NCBI GenBank assembly: GCA_003952965.2
Contig: CM025852.1
Coordinates: 14,260,716 to 14,324,715, forward strand
Reading direction: 5' to 3'
From: Morella rubra
Taxonomy: Eukaryota > Streptophyta > Magnoliopsida > Fagales > Myricaceae
Length of the DNA: 64,000 nt
The notes beneath the pieces are model-generated. The model saw only the letters and a list, made by a program, of their open reading frames with translations. It was not told where the DNA came from and made no database searches. The translations under genes and the position numbers were made by a program. Below, in pieces: positions 57,661 through 64,000 of this stretch (position 1 is the first letter of the stretch; every line of letters begins with the position of its first letter).

Positions 57661-58895
57661 TGTTAGCCCAAGGTTGTTTTTGTAAAACAATCATCATTTG
57701 ATTTTGATAATAACAAAAGTTCTAAGTTTTGAAGACTTTAGATTTTATTTTGTCAATCAACTATTTCCAAAGTTATATTTCAAGGATTGAAGTTTTTCTC
57801 TCTCTATATATGTATAAGTTGTTTTAAAACATCACTACACAAGTTAATACGATCAATTTCTTCTATGTAGGTGTTTAAATATGTGTTGGAACAGTTTGGA
57901 AGCTTCATTATCGCAAAAACTCTCTTCAGCACTTTGGTGTCGACACATAATGACATAGTGTCGAAACATTGCACTTACACCCAAGACTGTTTTCCAGACA
58001 AAAGGAAGTGTCGACACATAGAAGACATGGTGCCGACACATTGCACTGACTCCCGAGCACCCTTATTTAGTTCAAATTTTGATGTGTCAACACATACCAT
58101 TCATGTGTCAACACATGCCACTTGGTTGAAGATTTTCCGGAAAATGTCAGAACGTTCAAAATTGGCTCCTTAAATACTCCTTAAATCACTGCACCTTTCC
58201 AACGGCCATTCTCACCTACCACGATGACCGTTGAAGTCAAAACGCCTTAAATACAAGATTTTAGAAGAAGACGAGAACTCTCAAACGCACGCATATTGGC
58301 AATTACTTCTTGAGAGAGAAAGAGCCTTGAAGAAGAGAGAAGTTCGTACCAACCAAGAAAGCCTGCCTTTTCCCTGAAATACTTTAGCCTTCTTTTGTGA
58401 TTTTTGTCTTCTTGCTCTCCTTTGTGCTTCACACTTGTATACTCGGCTTTAAGAGCTATTCCGTGACTTTCTCATTGTACCCATTCATTTTAAACCTCGT
58501 GAGTGTTGGGTAAACACTGGGTCCTACTCGATAAAGTAGAAGAAATCCTTAGGTTTAAGGATTTGTGAAGAAGAGTTAAAGCGTGAGCTCTAAAAATGCT
58601 TTGTAAAGGTTCCTTAGCACCCGAGAAGCTAAGGTGTGTTTGCTATTTGAAGAATAGTGAAAAGAAGCCCAAGGAAGTAAATAGCCTTGGGGTGGATGTA
58701 GGCAAGGTTAGCTGAACCACCTAAAATTACGGTGTCATCTCCTTTCTCTATCTCTTCCGTTTACTTTCTCATATCTCTCCTTGTTGTGTTATAGGCTTTA
58801 TCATTATATTGCTTCATTTCTTGAAAAAGTTTTCAAAAATTATTAAAACCCAATTCACCCCCCCCCCCCCCTCTTGGTTGTTATTCTGACTTTCA
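57661..58895 (-). mobile_element. Solo LTR, Copia-like, 1235 bp
   Basis: Starts TGTTAGCCCAAGG and ends GACTTTCA (TG...CA), flanked by the perfect 5-bp duplication CAAAA (57656-57660 and 58896-58900). The AACCCAATTCACCCCCCC...CTCTTGG block at about 58847-58876 is typical of the end of Tork-type plant Copia LTRs, read on the plus strand. No internal region or second LTR adjoins it, so it is a solo LTR left by LTR-LTR recombination. It carries repeated TGTCGACACA palindromes at 57938-58115. The strand is better read as plus for the LTR sequence itself. Confidence 0.87.
57938..58115. repeat. TGTCGACACA palindrome array in the LTR
   Basis: A 37-38 base unit occurs twice (57938-57974 and 58009-58046): TGTCGACACATA ... 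CAT(A/G)GTG(T/C)CGA(A/C)ACATTGCAC. Two TGTCAACACAT variants follow at about 58085 and 58108. The core TGTCGACA is a perfect palindrome. Confidence 0.88.
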
Positions 58896-58913
58896 CAAAA
58901 TATAACTCAGACA

Positions 58914-59060
58914 AAGAGGGAGACTTGCTCAACTTGTCACTAAGATGTGACTGCTCCAAAAAAACAAGGATAGGAGTAAGTAAAGCATTATCAGCAATTG
59001 GCTCATTTCGAGAGTTGTGTGAAATAATATGAAAAATATCTTTAAATTATTTTCAAGCAC
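58914..59060 (-). pseudogene. Unassigned exon-like ORF beside the solo LTR
   Basis: Minus-strand frame reads DIFHIISHNSRNEPIADNAL, LTPILVFLEQSHLSDKLSKS then PSLSELYF, low in stops and with a protein-like composition, resembling a helical (possibly ARM/HEAT-like) repeat. It runs to the duplication border of the solo LTR, so the LTR either interrupts the exon or sits just after it. I do not recognise a specific family. Confidence 0.3.
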
Positions 59061-59929
59061 TAGTCAACATAGGATGTGAATTGATCTGGAAAGCACTCAA
59101 AAAAAGCACAAAGTCCATGGCAAGATAATATCTTGAACAGGTTTTGTTTTAGACTTTAGAAAATAAAAGGAAAAAATTATGAAATCAGTTGAGTGTCCCT
59201 TCAAAACAAACACAGATACCATAGAATACAACAAACCAAAAAACACCCATAATTGGTTATGAACCCTAACATTCAAGGGAACTAGTTGTGAATTCAATTC
59301 ATTAAGATTTCAGTCGAATCAACCAAAGCATTCAAGATTTTAATGAAATTACACAAGTAGCAACGTCTATTTTAAAGTGAGGTAAACATTTTCCAACCAA
59401 AACAAAAAAGCAATCACCCGAATATACTCAAGCGATGCAAGACTTTACCTACAGGCAAGCAGTGCTGCAAGTGATCAGCGCTGTGGCTTTAGAGGGAAGA
59501 AAAAGCAATGAAGAATTGCTTGTGCAACGAAGGGCACAAGTTTGGGTATAAGTTGAACTAGGAAGAGGAGTATGCGAGCTGTCCCTCAATCGCTTCTTCA
59601 AAACTGCAATAGTCACCACATCGACTGCCCTCACCTCCTCCGATAGGACAGACAAGATTGGACTTCAGGGGCAAAATTTTGGTCAAAGAGGGAATCGGAT
59701 TCCCACGGACTGGCTAACCGTACTGAACATTGGAGCTTGGCTTGAGGTATGCGAATTTGTGGAATGAGAACGACACAAGGTGAATGGGGGAAGAGCCAAA
59801 GGAAATTACTATTGCTACAACTGAGACGATGTCGTTCTTCTCTAAGGCAAGGGACGCTACCACAAATCCAACAGACCTATTAGGGACCCCGGTCTAGGCC
59901 ACCTTAACAACATTAACTCCCGCCAAATG

Positions 59930-60570
59930 ATTCGAACACGACCACACCAATCGATCCTCCTAAACCATTCTTGGCAACACACGAGCTGAAATATAAGATC
60001 TAACACACAAAATAAAGAACACTCGAGATATTATTGATGAAGAACAAAGAGTGTGTTAAAGGGTTAATTAGCCCAAGAACCACAAGAACATAAAAACAAT
60101 CTCGATCAATGGTTAATTAGCCCAAGAACGAGTACCCAAACTAGGTTATTAGCCTAGAATGAATCCCAAATGATAAAGTTATTAGCCCTGACACCGACTT
60201 AACATATACGTGCCTATCCTCGGCCAAAACACTCCCCAAAAAGCACTCAGGCTCTCCAAGACTCTTCTACTCTGAATGAATAACTCTAATGCACCTAAGG
60301 GTGTTTATATAGACATCCTTAGGTGCTTACAAACCCTAATGAAATCAAATCAAATCACAATCAAATCTAAATCTAAATCAATTCTCTGATCTTTAGGAAT
60401 CAATCCCTTCAATCAAGAAAATTTGATATTACATGCCTAAATCAAGATAAACTCAAAGAAATTAATCTTTTAGAGTTTAGGAAAGGATCTCTAAATCTTG
60501 AAGATATGATTTATTCAACTCAACAAGAAAGGAAATTAATCTCCTAAGATACCTCCATAAAAGTTTGGAT
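59930..60570 (-). mobile_element. Possible LTR-retrotransposon fragment
   Basis: Read on the minus strand: a TATA box (CTATATAAACACCCTTAGG), then a 350-base leader-like stretch with repeated GGGCTAATTAAC (60062-60125 on the plus strand as GTTAATTAGCCCAAGAAC, two copies), ending with TTCATCAATAATATCTCGAG. That layout resembles the U3/R/U5 of plant LTR elements. No TG...CA borders or target duplication could be fixed. Confidence 0.33.
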
Positions 60571-61444
60571 CTTGCTATCGTCCAATGCCGTCCACGCCGC
60601 CGCCTGCACCTCTGTGGGTGGCGATGCTCCTTCGGCTTCCAAAACCTTCCTCTTCCATTCCCCACCTAGCACCGGTAGGGGTGGTAGTGCTCCGCCACTA
60701 GTGGTGGCCATCCTATGTCATGACACTCCTTTGTCTGCTTACCTCCTGCTGCATGGCTTGGCTGGTGGCCAAGGACTTGCTGTGGCATCGTGTCATGGCA
60801 TGTCTGTGGCAAGCTGGTTAGCATACCAGGCATGGGCGTTGCTAGGGTGCCATGCTATGCCAAGGGCGCTGGGGCGCCAAGCTTGCGCGCGTGCTAATGC
60901 AATGGCTTGGCTATGGTGCTCTTACCGCACACACTGTAGACGTGTCAAGGGTGCCCATGGGTGCCACTGGCGCCTCACCTCGGCATCTATTCTCCCGCAC
61001 ATGGCTATCACGATGCATGTCATCACTACGGATCCTTTCAAGACCTATGGTGTACGAGTACCTGCGTTGGTGTCAATGCAGCAAGTGCAGACACACTACA
61101 AGGTCTTAAGCAAACGGTTTTGCCCTCTGTGAATGAGTTACATGGAGTTGTTGTATATGGGTAAAAATGTAAATCAACGTTCAAAAGTTGGCAGTGGGGG
61201 ACCCACAGAGATTGTTTGGGACGAAAAGACCCTCAGCTCCAATTCAAAACGGGTAAAAAGACTAAGGTTAAAATAGACATTTTTATACGTTATTTTGAGG
61301 GACAAAGCATACTGAAATTTATGAGCAATTTTAAAATTGTTAACGTGAAGTTTGTTTAGAAACCAAAATTTTACAAACCAACAAAATTTTATTAAAAATT
61401 TGGTTTTGTCAAACACCATGTAATTATGACAACACGCAAAATTT

Positions 61445-61620
61445 TGGCCCTAATAAAATAATTACAAAAAAAATTTCACTCATCTCATCAAATCACCTAT
61501 TTTCACTCCAAATAAATATAAAAAAAAATTTATTCAAATCATCTCTCTTCCCTTTTTCACCAACTTCAACACTCCAGAATTTTAATTACCCCTAGATTTT
61601 AACACTCAAATACCACTTCG
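61445..61620 (+). repeat. Dispersed AT-rich repeat, copy
   Basis: Contains CTCATCAAATCACCTATTTTCACTCC-type sequence, ATTCAAATCATCTCTCTTCC and TTTTTCACCAACTTCAACAC then AGAATTTTAATTACC, and ends AACACTCAAATACCACT. These segments recur in copies near 62304-62475 (plus) and 8515-8705 (minus). Confidence 0.65.
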
Positions 61621-61948
61621 CATGATGTGTCTCGTTGTTCATCTAAAGTTTGTCAAATCTGAAGGGGATAACGGAGATTAGCCCACGACAACAATCTGCC
61701 TCTAATCAATGAGCCACCTATCACACTCAATAGGGAGGTAGAGGTGATCATAGGCCTGCAGGTATAGACATTTCTATAGCTAGCCGAGGAAATCCGCCAA
61801 TCATGGCGCCTTATTAGCGTCTTCGCTTTATGTCGCCTCTCTCACAATTCGGGGGCCTATAAAAAGAAAATGATACATCCCCAAAAGTTTAGGAGTTTAG
61901 GTGTTTGTATGTCAAAATTTTGGTACTTTTGGCCCCTAATTAAAAAAA

Positions 61949-62303
61949 GACTTAATTATATAAATAGTCCCTATGGTATAACGTTTTGACAAAAAGATCC
62001 TTGTGATAAACATTTGTATAAATTGGTATTTATGATCAATGTATAGTAACAAAATATTCTATTAATCTCAGCTCCGCTATTTCTCTTAACACGCAATACT
62101 GAGCTTGGATTAGTAATATATGACTCGTTGGCTTCAGATTTAATTCATCTCAGCATGAGGCGTTAAAAGAGGTGACAGAACTAAGATGAAATGATCATTT
62201 TGTTATTATACACTGACCACATAGACCAATTTGTATAAACGTTTACCACAATGATCTTTTTGTCAAAACGTTATACCACAAGGATTGTTTGTACTAACTA
62301 ATC
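61949..62303. mobile_element. 355-bp TIR element (MITE)
   Basis: The arms share GGTATAACGTTTTGACAAAA AGATC and TTTATA/TGTATAAATTGGT in inverted orientation (61974-62030 against 62225-62282), the pairing extending to the ends TTAATTATATAAATAGTCCC and TTAGTTAGTACAAACAATCC. The target duplication is not clear. No ORF. Confidence 0.78.
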
Positions 62304-62475
62304 GTAAAATAATTTTTCTCTATCCATCAAATTATTCTTTTTCATTATAATATTCATTCAAATCTTCTATCTCTTTATTTTTTTCACAAACTCTTATAAA
62401 TTATCTTTACTTTTTCACCAATTCTCATATTCTAAAATTTTAACCATCCAAAATTTTAACACTTAACCACTACCA
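62304..62475 (+). repeat. Dispersed AT-rich repeat, copy
   Basis: ATTATAATATTCATTCAAAT, TAAATTATCTTTACTTTTTC and ACCAATTCTCATATTCTAAA closely match the reverse complement of 8515-8705, which shows a family with at least two well-preserved copies in this window. Confidence 0.7.
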
Positions 62476-63010
62476 ACTCGAAGAGTATTCCTCGAGATCT
62501 CTTCCAAATCTTTTTAAAAGGATCAAGCGTAGGCCTTTAGCTTTACTGGCCTTCACTCATCTTGGGAACCAAGACTTATTTTGGCATCATCAAAATATTA
62601 GGCAGGAATTGAAGTTTCAGGATCAATTTTTAAGAATAATTTTTTTGAGTCACATTGCAAATTACGTGTTATTATTAATCTTAGCGCATGATTTCTACGA
62701 CACACTTCAAGATGTTTAAACGGTCTGAAAATCTTGTCGTTTATCCAGGTGCCAAACGACGGGTACTACGTGACGTAGCAGCCTTCAAAATCCTAACCAA
62801 TCAGCTCACAACAATGAAAGGACGCCACGTGCCCCTTTTCTATCCCCCAGGGCCCAAGTTTCTACAGAAATCAGGAAGAGTACAGAATCCCCCCACCCTC
62901 CGAAATTGCAAATTAGGGTTTCCAATTCGTTCGTTGTCCGTCTGCAATTCATTTTTGGCTTTGTTCTAATCCTGCAATCTTTGCTCTTTTCAAAAAGCTC
63001 CTTTGGCAAA

Positions 63011-63167
63011 ATGAAGAACAGAGAGAAAATCAACGGCTCAGAATCGAACAAAATGGCAAACAAGAAGAAGAAAAAGAACATGAAGAGACTGGGTGGGGGG
63101 GGTCTTTCACTCGAGGCCTTCGCGAATGCCAAATCAAGGACCAATTTCTACAACCCGGCTCTGATAA
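63011..63167 (+). CDS. Basic nucleolar-type protein, first exon (FYV7-like?)
   Basis: ATG at 63011 gives 52 codons ending at the donor A|GTACGT (63168). The peptide is very basic (KMANKKKKKNMKRL), then has GGGGLSLEAFANAKSRTNF and YNPALI. I recall the SLEAFANAK...YNPALIKKQ(R/K)EFYK pattern from plant proteins annotated as rRNA-processing FYV7-like; the KKQ part would be in exon 2, which I do not see before the window ends. The start is supported by the CAAAATGAA context and the preceding stop-containing leader. Partial gene; function is inference. Confidence 0.58.
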
Positions 63168-64000
63168 GTACGTATCTATTTAGTGCGAAGTCTTCTTTTT
63201 TTCTTTTTTTGGGTGCTTATACTTCGACGAGTTGTGCTTTTTAATCATTGAGTTATTGATTTGATTTCAAAGTTGTTATATTTCCTTTTTTTCTTTATGT
63301 GCTTGGATTGGTATGTGGCAGTCGGGCTTCAAATTGTTGTTTGTCGAGCTAAGTTTCCCGTCGTTCGATGGGAAAGAGAATACATTGAAGGAAAATTTTG
63401 AACTTCATATCGTTCGTTCAAAGCAGTTTTCTACACGTTTCATGGAAGACGATTCCAAGACCATAGAGTGCAATGAATTTCCTAGGACGCCGGTAATGTG
63501 AACACTAATTAGCAAATCAATAGTAAAATCTGTGGTTACATAATATTACGGTGGTGCTTGTCCTTGTGAAATGGGATAACTCTGTTATGGTACTATCCTA
63601 GCCTGGCCCAGATGTAAAGATAGGGTTCTAAGCTGTAAAATTTAGGCCTGATTCTGAGTTCATAATCTTAGGCATGAATGAGCTTTTGGTACAAAGCTAC
63701 AAAACTATTGTTGAACAACTTGGTGATATGTGCTAACAGAATACAGATGACTTTGCAAAAGTGTTCACGGGACTGCATTGGTTTTGTATTGTGTGAGTTT
63801 AGCTACATAGCACAGAGTATGATTTTGTCTGGTGTCCCTGAGACGTAGCCTATGATGAGTCAAATATTCTGATCATCTTTGGCCATCAGTGACTTGCCAA
63901 ACCCTTGAATGCCAGACTAGAAAGAGAAGGCACACTTGATGTTGTTGAATCCCCTTGGTCCTTGGGATGACCAAATTACTGCTCACCGTGCTGACCCTAA
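63168..64000 (+). other. Intron 1 of the FYV7-like gene (to window end)
   Basis: The sequence after the GTACGT donor is AT/T-rich and contains no exon that continues the conserved protein. The 63313-63501 ORF has no family pattern. The next exon is expected to the right of the window. Confidence 0.45.

Larger units (their letters stand above)
58961..63010. other. Intergenic region with LTR-like and MITE sequence
   Basis: About 4 kb without a supported gene. About 59930-60570 resembles a retroelement LTR read on the minus strand: it has TATATAAACACCC (60299-60311) and a long transcribed leader. The GC-rich 60572-61132 ORF is not recognised. A TIR element lies at 61949-62303, and two AT-rich repeat copies at about 61445-61620 and 62304-62475. 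Confidence 0.4.

Noticed and set aside
62688-62969. 93-codon ORF before the FYV7-like exon
   Set aside because: Frame is upstream of and out of phase with the conserved exon; probably promoter/5' UTR sequence.
1-64000. CRISPR arrays, tRNA or rRNA genes
   Set aside because: No regularly spaced direct repeats with unique spacers, no cloverleaf with CCA-adjacent arms or rRNA-like sequence was seen; a plant nuclear window would not hold CRISPR.

Overview
This is nuclear DNA from a flowering plant, most likely a eudicot. The evidence is AT-rich spliced introns, plant-specific gene families (NAC, CONSTANS-like B-box/CCT, SWEET, CASP-like) and a dense layer of plant transposons. Six host loci are supported. 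They are the last exon of a NAC transcription factor (433-1134, +), a complete 12-exon CHY-zinc-finger/RING-H2 E3 ubiquitin ligase of the RCHY1/MIEL1 type (1852-11437, +), a complete CONSTANS-LIKE 13/14/15-type gene (20326-26368, +), a two-exon CASP-like membrane protein gene (28794-29699, -), a six-exon SWEET sugar transporter gene (46458-47746, +), and the first exon of a basic nucleolar-type protein gene cut by the window end (63011-63167, +). These genes work independently; nothing suggests a cluster or shared pathway.

Most of the rest is transposon sequence, and many element borders can be read exactly because the target-site duplications survive. Intron 7 of the E3 ligase gene holds a 2.77 kb long-terminal-inverted-repeat element (3485-6254, 9-bp duplication) with a 310-bp MITE inside it (perfect 9-bp duplication). 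At 12724-19037 a 5'-truncated LINE carries a 3.8 kb hAT element (12821-16653) and, in its poly(A) tail, another long-TIR element (18544-19002). A short retroposon with a 12-bp duplication sits in the last intron of the CONSTANS-like gene. Other elements are a truncated LINE (30225-30737), a 1.17 kb hAT derivative (32786-33958), a full-length 9.1 kb CACTA element (35390-44498, 3-bp duplication AAT), a decayed PIF/Harbinger transposase gene (49932-55137, -) split by a second hAT (51388-55042), and a solo Copia-type LTR (57661-58895, duplication CAAAA).

The most interesting region is the CACTA element. It has ends beginning CACTACAAGAA, long subterminal arrays of CGTCCGGAC-like motifs, and two G-box-containing promoter-like modules that share an 18-bp core. 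It also has a small decayed coiled-coil ORF, a TNPD/Tnp2-type gene whose N-terminal half appears replaced by an unrelated domain, a perfect 15-bp hairpin at that gene's start, and a TNPA/Ptta-like gene. I found no convincing wholly new biological system; the strongest leads are the architecture of this element and the exact nesting history of the others.

Exon coordinates were derived by hand from splice consensus, reading frame and family conservation. No database search was possible.
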